Assembly (NCBI RefSeq): GCF_042453785.1
Contig: NC_091673.1
Coordinates: 999,501-1,063,500, forward strand
DNA from: Malus domestica
Taxonomy: Eukaryota > Streptophyta > Magnoliopsida > Rosales > Rosaceae
Direction: 5' to 3'
DNA: 64,000 nucleotides
Positions within the stretch are counted from its first letter, which is position 1. Each line of letters begins with the position of its first letter. This document shows positions 37,440-46,422 of this stretch, piece after piece. The notes beneath the pieces were generated by a model. That model had not been told where the DNA came from and made no database searches. It saw nothing but the letters and a program-made list of their open reading frames with translations. The position numbers and the translations under genes are program-made.

Positions 37440-38100
37440 AGTCCCTTACTGTAGATGTCGATCCAAGGGCCATCGAGGCTTGATCTTGAATTGGGCTGGA
37501 GATTGTTTCAAGGGCCGTTGAGGCTTGATCTTGAATTGGGCTTGAGATTTCTTCAAGGGCCGTTGAGGCTTGTTCTTGAACTTTTGTTTGAAATTTCTTC
37601 AAGGGCCGTCGAGGCTTGATCTTGAAGGTTGAAATTGGGCCACAAGGAGCTTCATGTGGTAGATGATCTTTGGCTTTGGTAATGGATGAATCGGTACGTA
37701 TTTTGTTGCGCTTGTTGACTTTCCACAGCTTTGATCTTGAACTGGGTTGGAGGATTTTCTGGATTCCTCCAATTGTTGATTTTCCACAGCTTATTCTTGA
37801 ACTAGGTTTTGATTCAAGGGTGGTAGACACTTAATCTTGAATCGGACTTGTGATTTCCTCAAGGGCCGTCGAGGCTTGATCTTGAATTTGGTTGGAAACT
37901 TCTTCAAGGGCCGTTAGGGCTTGATCCTTGAAGGTTGACTTGAACACATGACAAGCAGGCACTAGGTGAAGGTGACGACTTGTTGCTCTGTTCAATCTTT
38001 CTAATTCACACCTGAGCAGTTTGGTCAACGGTATGATCTTCAAGATTGATGGGCTTTTCTTCCAGTTGGTGACTTGATCTTTAAGGATTTGATTCAAGGG
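37440..38100. repeat. LTR-like GGGCCGTCGAGGCTTGATC repeat scatter
   Basis: Variants of TTCAAGGGCCGTCGAGGCTT occur at about 37459, 37500, 37554, 37602, 37858 and 37901. The same phrase is repeated inside both LTRs. The ORFs here (88-158 codons on the minus strand) are translations of these repeats and are not taken as genes. Confidence 0.7.
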
Positions 38101-38324
38101 TGGTGAATCGGCACGTGCAGCCTACAACGCCTAGTAAGTCGACCCAAGAATTTGAGGGTCAAAACGAATTCACCGTCAGAGTGATTGCAACTTTGATGAT
38201 ATGAGATACTCTTGCTTTTGAAGAAGTAGCGGATGAATCGGCACGTGCTTGGTTGCACTTGTCTCCACATGCTTCAAGGTATCATCTTCATTTCCTTTAT
38301 CTGTTCCTCAGGCAGATGTGGCAT

Positions 38325-38597
38325 CTTCTCGAGTTCTTCATCTCAGACTCTTTCCGCCGAGTTGACTGAGCATGCTGCATTCTTCTCTGCTTGTTTCTTC
38401 AGGCAGATATGGCAGCTTCTCGAGTTCTTCATCTCAGACTCTTTCCGCCGAGTTGACTGAGCATGCTGCATTCTTCTCTGCTTGTTTCTTCAGGCAGATA
38501 TGGCAGCTTCTCGAGTTCTTCAGCTCGGACTCCTTCTCCTGAGTTGACTGTGCAGACTGCATTCTTCTCTGCTTGTTCCTTCTGCACCTTGTCTCCA
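38325..38597. repeat. Three-copy 91-bp tandem repeat inside the LTR element
   Basis: CTTCTCGAGTTCTTCA begins at 38325, 38416 and 38507. Copies one and two are nearly identical; the third diverges toward its end. Confidence 0.85.
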
Positions 38598-39141
38598 CAT
38601 GCTGCAAGGTATCATTTTCACTTGCATTATCTGTTCTCCAGGCAGATGGGGCAACTTCTTTGGAAGTACAGCAGCAGTGGGAAACGAGTACTCGAGAGCA
38701 GTGCTAGGTAGGCAATCAGGGAAGGGTTCCAAGCAGTCGGTTCCTTACCCGAGTTTGAGTGGAAGTTCCGACATATTGTTTTCTTTATCCTTGTCTTTGT
38801 AGGTAAGAACAAGGACAAAGGAAAGGACAGGGAGAACGCATGATATGAGATACTCTTGCTTTCTACCCTGGTGATATGAGATACTTTTGCTTTGGAGTCA
38901 TTGGCTTGCAGAGGTACCCCAAGGAATAAGGAACACTGAATGACTCGAGAGGTTTCGTTGGGAAAGCATTTTTGGAGATGAAGAAAGGCTCTGTATGTCT
39001 GCCTTGCTATGGAAGGTGAAGGTGGACAGTTATAGGAGGTCCCTTAATACCTGTAGAGGTATTATTCTTTCACTCGTGTCGGCAACTAACGCGTGATTGA
39101 ACAGTAAACTTCACGTGCTTTCTCCTTCACTGAAAATCTTT

Positions 39142-39447
39142 GACAAATTACCCGTGATTTGCGCAAAGTTGAATGTGCATATGACAGGTGATGACGCGGC
39201 TGAAAAAGACTGGCGCCTCTTCGATATCTGGGATCGGCGCTTCGACAAATTACCCGTGATTTCCGCAAAGCTGAGTTTGCGCGTGACGGGTGCTGACGAG
39301 GCTGAAAAAGACTAGCGCCTCTTCGATATCTGGGATTGGCGCTTTAACAAATTGCCCGTGATTTCCGTAAATCTGAGTTTGCATGTGACGGGTGCTAACG
39401 CGTCTGGAAAAGCAAGATGCTTCTCCGATTTCTGAGCTTGCCTCTTC
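39142..39447. repeat. Three-copy 102-bp tandem repeat upstream of the opposite-strand ORF
   Basis: GACAAATTACCCGTGATTT begins at 39142 and 39244, and a variant AACAAATTGCCCGTGATTT at 39346. Each unit contains GACGCGGCTGAAAAAG-like and CTCTTCGATATCTGGGAT parts. The array ends about 70 bases before a TATA-like site, so it could act as an upstream promoter array for the ORF at 39629; that is inference. Confidence 0.85.
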
Positions 39448-39517
39448 GATTTTTGAATCGGCATTTTCGAACTCTGAGCTCACCTCTTCGATCTCTGAAA
39501 TGCCGTCGAGTGTTGAT

Positions 39518-39528
39518 TTTATAGAGGC
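39518..39528 (+). promoter_or_regulatory. TATA-like site before the opposite-strand ORF
   Basis: GATTTTATAGAGGCA lies about 105 bases before the ATG at 39629, a sensible distance for a plant core promoter with a short leader. Support is position and sequence only. Confidence 0.35.
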
Positions 39529-39628
39529 ACGCAGTTCGTTTCAAAGCACACTTCGCTTGTGAAAACTCCCCTCTTGTACTTCTAAGATCTTGATTTGTCC
39601 GATCTCTTCTTCCTTCAACACTTTGAAA

Positions 39629-40297
39629 ATGTCTGGACCCTCCGACCGTCGTTTTGACTTGAATCTTGGTGAAGAGTCAGTCCCGCCTTCTCCAGACAAC
39701 ATATGGCGCCCATCCTTCATATCCCCTACTGGTCCTCTTACCGTTGGGGATTCGGTGATGAAAAATGATATGACCGCTGCGGTGGTGGCCCGGAACCTTG
39801 TCACTCCCAGAGATAACAGACTACTTTCCAAACGGTCTGATGAGTTGGCTGTTAAGGATTCTCTGGCTCTCAGTGTGCAGTGTGCAGGTTCTGTGTCTAA
39901 TATGGCCCAACGCCTATTTGCTCGAACCCGTCAAGTTGAATCATTGGCGGCTGAAGTGATGAGTCTCAAACAGGAGATTAGAGGGCTCAAGCAGGAGAAT
40001 AAACAGTTGCACAAGCTTGCACACAACTATGCCACAAACATGAAGAGGAAAATTGACCAGATGCAGGAATCTGATGGTCAGATTTTACTTGATCATCGGA
40101 GGTTTGTGGGTTTGTTCCAGCAGCATTTGCCTTCGTCTTCTAGGGCTGTACCGCGTAATGAAACTCCAAATGATCAACCTTTGGCTCCTCTTCTTCCTGG
40201 AGTTCCGCCGAGTGGTGTGGCTTCCAACAATCAACCTCCGGCGCCTCTCATTTCTGGAGCTCTGCCGAGTGGTGAGGCGGCACCTGATCGTCCTTGA
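39629..40297 (+). CDS. Opposite-strand coiled-coil ORF of the LTR element
   Basis: An intact ORF of 222 residues on the strand opposite to gag, between the interior and the 3' LTR. Seen: N-terminal GPSDRRFDLNLGEESVPPSP, and a heptad-rich segment about residues 105-150 (VESLAAEVMSLKQEI, LKQENKQLHKLAHNY). A proline-rich tail follows with two imperfect repeats of the type APLLPGVPPSGVA. I recall similar ORFs in apple LTR elements but cannot name a function. Extra ORFs in antisense near the 3' LTR are described for Tat-lineage retrotransposons. The ATG at 39629 was chosen because it is the first methionine in frame after the TATA-like site. The stop is followed by a 24-base T run. Confidence 0.6.
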   Translation: MSGPSDRRFDLNLGEESVPPSPDNIWRPSFISPTGPLTVGDSVMKNDMTAAVVARNLVTPRDNRLLSKRSDELAVKDSLALSVQCAGSVSNMAQRLFARTRQVESLAAEVMSLKQEIRGLKQENKQLHKLAHNYATNMKRKIDQMQESDGQILLDHRRFVGLFQQHLPSSSRAVPRNETPNDQPLAPLLPGVPPSGVASNNQPPAPLISGALPSGEAAPDRP

Positions 40298-40326
40298 AGA
40301 TCCCCTCCTGTAAATTTGATTTGACT

Positions 40327-40639
40327 TTTTTTTTTTTTTTTTTTTTTTTACTGATGTAAAATGTACACTTTTTGTAAATTTTCCAAGAAATCAATAGATG
40401 AGCCTTATTTCCTTTTTTATGTGTGTGTGTATATATATATATATTTAGTGCCAAAAGCATAAAGAAATTTTTTATTTATTATTTTTATTATTATTATTAT
40501 TTTTATAATTATTATTATATATATATTTATTTATTTATTTTTTTTATTTTTTATTTTTATTTTTTTTTTTATTTTTTTGCAGATGGTAATCATGGTGCAC
40601 CCGTTTTCTTCACATGGTGCCAGACGCACCAAAGATCAA

Positions 40640-40688
<49 letters not shown>

Positions 40689-40860
40689 GCCTTTAATTAT
40701 GGTGCCAGATGCACCCCTCCCCTTTTTTTCATATGGTGCCAGACGCACCATGCATTTTTATTATTTTATTGTTCTATTTTATTTTTTTATTTTTTTCTTT
40801 AATCATGGTGCAGTGTTCCACCATATATTTTTTATTATTATTTTTTTGTATAAATTTGGA
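40327..40860. repeat. T-rich low-complexity stretch with GGTGCCAGACGCACC repeats
   Basis: Includes T runs at about 40327-40349 and about 40645-40687, AT-rich DNA, and three copies of a GGTGCCAGACGCACC-type imperfect palindrome (about 40616, 40699, 40735). The long phenylalanine-rich ORFs here are artefacts of the T runs. Confidence 0.75.
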
Positions 40861-40876
40861 TGACGGGATGGGGATT

Positions 40877-41440
40877 TGCAGGGAGCGGAGCAAGGAGGTG
40901 GACGGAGAAAGGGAGCCGGAGGTGTGGAGTTCGTGGCTGATCATCCTTGCTGGGCAGAAGGAAAGGTCTTGCAGAGGAGGACGAGGACGAGGACGAGTCG
41001 GCGACGTGGCTGCTGCTCGTTGCTGTTTGCTATGCTCGCTGCATGGAAGGATGCCCATTGCCAGGGTGGTTGTCTGCTGCAAATGAGGCTTTCTCGCCAC
41101 GCTCCGTTGCACTCTCACCGTCCGCATTTTCTCTGAAAGCTTCGCGGAGCTCCGACCGAGAGAAGATCCTCAGCAAATTCCTGTCGCCCTTGGCTGGCTG
41201 TACAGCCTCATTCACATCCGTCACAGCTGCCACCTTACCCGTTAACTACCTTGGCAGCCTCACTGCTCCGTTGAGCATTCTCGAAGCCATGTCCGCGCGG
41301 ACGGAAATAACCGGCGCTGGAGGAGAAAAGAAGGTGGTTGATGGATCTAGACCAAACTCGCTGGAGTTGCAGTGGAGGTGCGGTGCTGCTGCTGGTGCCG
41401 GTGATGATGGTGGTGGGGGAAGGTTTTGATTTCTTTTGAT
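40877..41440. other. Unidentified GC-rich segment inside the LTR element
   Basis: Base composition changes sharply from T-rich to GC-rich at about 40870. The plus strand has an ORF of 160 codons (40947-41429) and the minus strand several short ones. None was recognised. It directly follows the 3' end of the captured CCCH/RRM piece and could be more of that transcript's flank or a second captured fragment. Confidence 0.4.
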
Positions 41441-41515
41441 TCTCTACAGATTTTTTTATGGTGGTTTTTTGTTTTGTTATACTTAAACATGTTGATCCTC
41501 CTAATTAAGCTTTGA

Positions 41516-43168
41516 TTAGGAAGTTCCAACAGGGCATTTTGGCCCAGCTCCTGTGCCAGCGTACATCCCTATGGCTCCGTGACCGGAGTTCAACCTTGGA
41601 ATTTGGCAGTTGAAAGACTTGAAGGATGCCATGTACAGGGATGAAGATGCTGGAAGTAGGGAAGTCGCCAAGTTTATGTTAGCAGCTGCAAATGAGGCAT
41701 CTGAGCCATTGGCCTCGCTAGTCACGTTGGGGAAGGCGGAGGATGTGTACTCTCCGGCAGCCTTTGTTGGAGACGCAAAAGGACTATCAGGAAGATTGTG
41801 CTCCAAACCTTCCAGCAAATCACCGATATTGTCATGGGGGCTCTCCTTACCACTACCATTGCTACTTCGGCTACCACTACCATTTTAGTCGTTGTTGGCC
41901 ATCATATCTTTACCTAGAACAGCAGCAGCTGCTTCCTTGAGCAACTGATCAGCATCCACTGCTGGAGTCAAGTGTGGCATCGGAGAAAAACAGTTATCGT
42001 GGTGAACTTCTTGGCCGTTGTGAACCGAATGAAGCACTAGGTTTCGACTGAACATGTTGGGAGACTGGGTAGGGGAGTGAATCGGACTGCTGGCAGAAAG
42101 AGCGTGGTGGTGATGCTTCTTGACATCATGTAGCTGCAGGCCCATCAGTCTTCGACTTTGAATTTCAAGTGCTTGCAACTCAGCTTGCTCCTCCAGCTTC
42201 CTCCTCCACAGCATGTCTTGAGAATTGTAAAACATCTTTGCTCCTAGCTGGAGATCGTAAGGGTCTCTACCATCCAGCCCAGTAGGTGTACCACAGGGAG
42301 ACAAATCTCCTCTTTCCACTTGTTGCTGTTGTTTCTTTTTATGAGCTTTGCCCTTCTCCTTGTAAGGCTTGACAAGCACTCTAGCATCACAAACAAAATG
42401 AGGGTTCCCTTTGGCCAAAATCAGCTTCACCGTCTCCGGGTACAAGAATGTAACGAATCCAAACATCCTCTTCTGCTGGTATGGGATTCTCACGTCTTGG
42501 ACCGGCCCGTACATGCTGAAATAGTTTGAGACATCTTCCTCTCTGAAAGTGCTATTTGCCGGGAAAGTCAAATATATCTGCCTTGAAGCCGGGTTCACAA
42601 TCCCCGCCCCACCATTCATCGAAAAATCGGATCTTTCGAGGCGGGATCGGCTGAACTTGTGCATATCATCACCCATCATCAAGGAAGCTGCCGCAGCCCT
42701 TTGGGAATCAGTTTGTTGCTGCTGAAGTAGGAAGTTCATGCACTTGGAGGAGTAAGGAAAGGAATTGGCTGACGCTGCCATAAGCTGAGAAGCAGCAGCA
42801 AGCCTCTGCTGCTGAGCGGTTTTAGATCTGAGAAGCGCTTCATGGTCCATCATCTCCAGCTTGCTCGGCGACCCAACAACCACCTGTCCTCTGCCGTCGA
42901 CGACGGCGTCTCCTAGCCCACCGCTGTGCAAGAACCTGCAGCTGGCTCCGTTCTTGCAGTAGCTTCTGGCGAAATACAGGCAGGGTTTCCACCCAAACCC
43001 TGAGTTGGGGTCCTCCATGCACACGTCGCTGACTGAGCAACTTCGTCGATGGAGCGGCTGAGATTTGAGACAGGCATTGGACTTGATCGCGGATTGGGCT
43101 TGGAGGCTGCCACTTGGGCCTGGATGACCTCCTTTTGAGAGGCTGGCTGCTGATGGATATACATACAT
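41516..43168 (-). pseudogene. Captured piece of a host CCCH zinc finger/RRM gene (AtC3H53/C3H46-like)
   Basis: The minus-strand frame reads from about 43168 to a TAA at 41885-41887. It then stays open in the same frame for another 122 codons to a second stop at 41516. The first part (427 codons) has a C-x7-C-x5-C-x3-H finger (Cys63, Cys71, Cys77, His81 within [19 protein letters not shown]) and an RRM with RNP2 IYLTFP and RNP1 RMFGFVTF (about 196-272). The last part has the family ending with HNLPDSPFASPTKA and FNCQIPR...GHGAIGMYA. Plant members are RNA-binding proteins of 600 or more residues; the usual N-terminal half is missing. The lack of introns over 1.65 kb suggests capture from a spliced transcript. 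The orientation is that of gag. The in-frame stop removes the conserved C-terminus, so the full product is not made, although the 427-codon ORF is open. Confidence 0.85.
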
Positions 43169-43384
43169 ATATATATGTATGTATTCCCTTTTTTTTTAAA
43201 TACATAAAACATATGTATTTTTTTTTTTCTAATAAAACATTATTATTATTTTTTTATTTGTTGTGACTGAACTTGAAATTGAATATTCAAGCTGCCTACG
43301 TACCCTTCTAAAGAGATCAAGTCGAAACGTAGTTCAAATACATACATATATTTTTTTGGTATTTTCTTTTTTGTGCCGTTTGCA

Positions 43385-43735
43385 GTTTCAGCTCATGCAG
43401 GCAAGGAGTGTTGGTGTCATTTGCAGTTTCAACTCGTGCAGACAAGGAACATTGGTGTTGCCTTTTATGCTCGTGCAGACCAGGAGCGTTGTGCCATGCA
43501 GTTTAGGCTCGTGCAGGCAAGGAGCCTTATGCCATGCAGTTTAGGCTCATGCAGGCGAGGAGCTTTGGTTCGTGCAGTTTAGGCTCGTGCGAACAAGGAG
43601 CATTGTGTCTTGCAGTTTAGGCTCTTACAGACAAGGAGCTTTGGTTCGTACAGTTTAGGCTCGTGCGAACAAGGAGCATTGTGTCTTGCAGTTTAGGCTC
43701 TTACAGACAAGGAGCTTTGGTTCGTCAAGCGATCT
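43385..43735. repeat. Tandem repeats just 3' of gag
   Basis: Seven or more copies of a roughly 40-50-bp unit built on TGCAGTTTAGGCTCGTGCAG and GACAAGGAGC. The last two double units (about 43570-43720) are almost identical, with a period near 86. The array overlaps the gag stop at 43725. It occupies the place where the protease region would begin in a complete element. Confidence 0.8.
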
Positions 43736-46349
43736 GAGAGAGTCGTTCCTCGCAATCTTCATAGCAAGGAGCCTTGACTGAGTAGTTGAAGAAGTCTTCT
43801 GGGAAGATGTCACGCATCGTGATGGGGATGGATGATCTTCGTGTCAAAGTTTCATTATCTCCAACACTTTCACATTGTTCTAGAGGTGAACATAAGCTGT
43901 TTTGCCCCCTTTCCCATTGGTGAGCTTGTGGAGAAGACATATGCTTCTTGTGCAATTTCTTCGGAGTGACATAAGTCCATCCTTCAACTTCACTCGGCTT
44001 GACTGGCATGTTTTTGGAGCATGCCCCCAGCGATTGAGGTGAAAATTTTGAGTTGACAGAGCCGGAAGTGACGTCTTTTTCCAGGATTTCGTCTTCTTTG
44101 TCTTCTTGGGCCTTCTCTTCAGTGTGGTCCTCTTGGGTTTGTTGCCGTGAAGATTGGCCGGTGTAGATGATGGTGCGCCTCCTTACCTTTAGTGGTCCTT
44201 TTGTGTCGACTTCCAAAGTTGCTTGGCGCTTCATCCTTGAAGGAATCAAGCTTTGAACATCGTCTTTTCCTGCTAGACTGTCGGGCTTCTCTCCCTTTAG
44301 TGTTGTCTTCCTGTTTCTAGAAGGCTTCTTAGCTTCTTCAAGTCTGTCCAAAGCCGACCGTTGCGGAGGAGATCTAGCTGTGCCGCTTTGTTTCTTGGGT
44401 TTTGATAACCTTTCAAAGACTGATCTTTGAGGTGTTGGCGTCTCAAGCCTTTTGAAGACGGAAGTTTGGTCTCGACCACTGATGCGATCAAGTGCTGCAA
44501 TTCTAGGTTTTGAATAATTCAGCCTTTCGAAGACTGAAGTTCGAAGGGCGGGTTTAGGCTCATCTTTTGGCCTTATGGCTTGTGGTCTTGGCTTCCTCAT
44601 TTTTTTATAGGTCACCGATGTCCACCCTTTCTTATCACCAGTAGATGCATCTTGGTTGCTTGCCCCCGGTAATGGTTGTGTAGGAGGTGCCATGTGACTT
44701 GAACATTGACGGGAATGGTCATGCATGCTTCGGAGATGCACAGGATCGAGTGATTCAAACACGATAGTAGTAGTGTGTGCCGCAGCTGTGTCTTCGAGGT
44801 CAAGCTCGATTTCCCCTTGTTGTGCTAGCTTTAGGATGAGATCTTTCAGTACGAAGCACTTTTCCGTTGGATGACTGATGAAGCGGTGGAACTTACAGTA
44901 TCTTGGGTTGTCGGTACGATTCATCTCTTCCGGCCTTCTGCACTCAGGCAAACTGATCACCTTCTTGTCCAACAGGTCTTCTAACATGGCAACCACATCA
45001 GAGTCGGGGAATGGATAAGTTTTCTCCTCAAGCTCCTTCAAAGTGCGTCTACGCATCTCTTGATCACGAAAGCCTTCGGCTTGAATCGCCTTGCCTCGTG
45101 TAGGGATTTTGACGGGAGCTTTGTTGACTGTCATTGCTTCCTTTGTGGATTTCCACGTAGCCTTCTCCACCTTTGTCTCAAGAACTTTGTCGTTCTTGTA
45201 GTTGGCGATCGGTTCCTTCTTCCCATGATGGGCGATGCTTAGCTCCATGTCATGGGCGCGAGTGGCTAGCTCTTCGAAGGTCCGTGGTTTGATGCCTTGA
45301 AGAATGTATTGCAAACCCCATTGCATGCCCTGGATGCACATCTCAATTGAAGAGGTCTCCGAGAGCCTATCTTTGCAGTCGGGGCTTAGAGTGCGCCATC
45401 TGTTGATGTAGTCAATGACTGGCTCGTCCTTCCACTGCTTTGTGCTCGTTAGCTCTAGCATGCTCACAGTGCGGCGGGTGCTATAGAAGCGGTTGAGGAA
45501 TTCTCGCTCTAACTGCTCCCAGCTGTTGATGGACTCGGGCTCCAGGTCCGTGTACCACTCAAAGGCGTTTCCTTTTAACGAGCGCACAAACTGCTTGGCG
45601 AGGTAATCTCCCTCCGTCCCTGCATTGTTGCAGGTTTCCACGAAATGTGCGACATGTTGCTTCGGGTTTCCCTTTCCGTCAAATTGCATAAACTTCGGCG
45701 GTTGATAGCCCCTCGGCATCCTTAAGGCGTCGATCTTCTTTGAATACGGCTTTGAGTACAACTCGGAGGTATTTAAGCTCCCTTCGTACTGTGCCTTGAT
45801 GGTGTTGGTGATCATCTCTTGCAGCTGCTGGATAGAAAGAGATCCCATTAGTGCCGCTGCTTGATCTGGCTCGGGCTTCGCATCGTTTTTCTCCACCTGA
45901 GGCTCATCTTCTGGGTTAGGGTTCTCGTCGTCCTGTGGCTCCAGTCGGCTGACGAGTGCAGCGATTTGCAAGTCTTTTTCTTCCACAGTTCGGGTTAGCC
46001 TTGCGATTGCTTCATTCATTTGAGCCAGCTGCTCATCGATTGAAGTTGCTCCAATGGTCATGACTTGCATGGCTGAACCGTCGCTTGAATCGGCATCGGA
46101 GAGCATGGATTCGGAGTATTTCCTTGGGCTTTCCCCCCTTGGTGCCCTTAGCGAGGCTAAGGTGATCAAAGGCTCGTGCCTTGGGTGCTTTTGTTCCCTT
46201 GGCATAGTTGATGCAGAGGTGAAAGAGGCGGCAGAAGTAGCTCTTGCCATGCTTCGAGTCGTGATGCCTAAAGTGACACCACTTGCGACGAGGATGCTCT
46301 TGTTCTTTGCGCCGGTTGCGGGAACAGTTTGAGCCTTCCTTGATGCCAT
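43725..46349 (-). CDS. Retrotransposon gag protein, no pol
   Basis: An intact 874-residue ORF whose ATG lies 53 bases inside the primer-binding site of the 5' LTR. The core (about residues 215-400) is a plant Ty3/gypsy retrotransposon gag domain, with GNPKQHVAHF, GNAFEWYTDL, WEQLEREFLNRFY and the DYINRWR/CIQGMQWGL parts. A CKFHRFISHPTEKC segment stands where a zinc-knuckle-like motif is usual. The C-terminal third carries five spaced copies of a (S/A)(V/L)(F/D)xRL-type motif (TSVFERL, TSVFKRL, RSVFERL, RSALDRL and a variant) and two GWT(S/Y)VT(Y/P)KK repeats. It ends shortly after MRDIFPEDFF, a phrase that in related polyproteins leads on toward protease. Gag would assemble virus-like particles. 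The lack of pol in any frame downstream makes the element dependent on others. Confidence 0.9.
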   Translation of the reverse strand: MASRKAQTVPATGAKNKSILVASGVTLGITTRSMARATSAASFTSASTMPREQKHPRHEPLITLASLRAPRGESPRKYSESMLSDADSSDGSAMQVMTIGATSIDEQLAQMNEAIARLTRTVEEKDLQIAALVSRLEPQDDENPNPEDEPQVEKNDAKPEPDQAAALMGSLSIQQLQEMITNTIKAQYEGSLNTSELYSKPYSKKIDALRMPRGYQPPKFMQFDGKGNPKQHVAHFVETCNNAGTEGDYLAKQFVRSLKGNAFEWYTDLEPESINSWEQLEREFLNRFYSTRRTVSMLELTSTKQWKDEPVIDYINRWRTLSPDCKDRLSETSSIEMCIQGMQWGLQYILQGIKPRTFEELATRAHDMELSIAHHGKKEPIANYKNDKVLETKVEKATWKSTKEAMTVNKAPVKIPTRGKAIQAEGFRDQEMRRRTLKELEEKTYPFPDSDVVAMLEDLLDKKVISLPECRRPEEMNRTDNPRYCKFHRFISHPTEKCFVLKDLILKLAQQGEIELDLEDTAAAHTTTIVFESLDPVHLRSMHDHSRQCSSHMAPPTQPLPGASNQDASTGDKKGWTSVTYKKMRKPRPQAIRPKDEPKPALRTSVFERLNYSKPRIAALDRISGRDQTSVFKRLETPTPQRSVFERLSKPKKQSGTARSPPQRSALDRLEEAKKPSRNRKTTLKGEKPDSLAGKDDVQSLIPSRMKRQATLEVDTKGPLKVRRRTIIYTGQSSRQQTQEDHTEEKAQEDKEDEILEKDVTSGSVNSKFSPQSLGACSKNMPVKPSEVEGWTYVTPKKLHKKHMSSPQAHQWERGQNSLCSPLEQCESVGDNETLTRRSSIPITMRDIFPEDFFNYSVKAPCYEDCEERLSQIA

Positions 46350-46401
46350 TAATTTTCGAAGTGCGCTTGAATTTCGGAGAAAGAGATGAGAGGCAGAGAT
46401 G

Positions 46402-46419
46402 GTCCCACCGGGCGTGCCA
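46402..46419 (-). other. Primer-binding site of the 12-kb element
   Basis: On the minus strand, three bases after the LTR end (TTCACA-AAT) comes TGGCACGCCCGGTGGGAC. It starts with TGG, complementary to the CCA tail of a tRNA, and is in the place where minus-strand synthesis is primed. It does not match the initiator-Met primer TGGTATCAGAG used by many plant elements. The tRNA was not identified. Confidence 0.7.
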
Positions 46420-46422
46420 ATT

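Noticed and set aside
40423-40863. Phenylalanine/tyrosine-rich ORFs of up to 146 codons
   Set aside because: Produced by T runs and AT-rich low-complexity DNA; not protein-like.
41885-43168. An intact functional CCCH zinc finger gene
   Set aside because: It lies inside the LTR element, lacks the N-terminal half, has no introns, and the frame continues after the stop with the family's C-terminus, so it is best read as a captured, broken copy.
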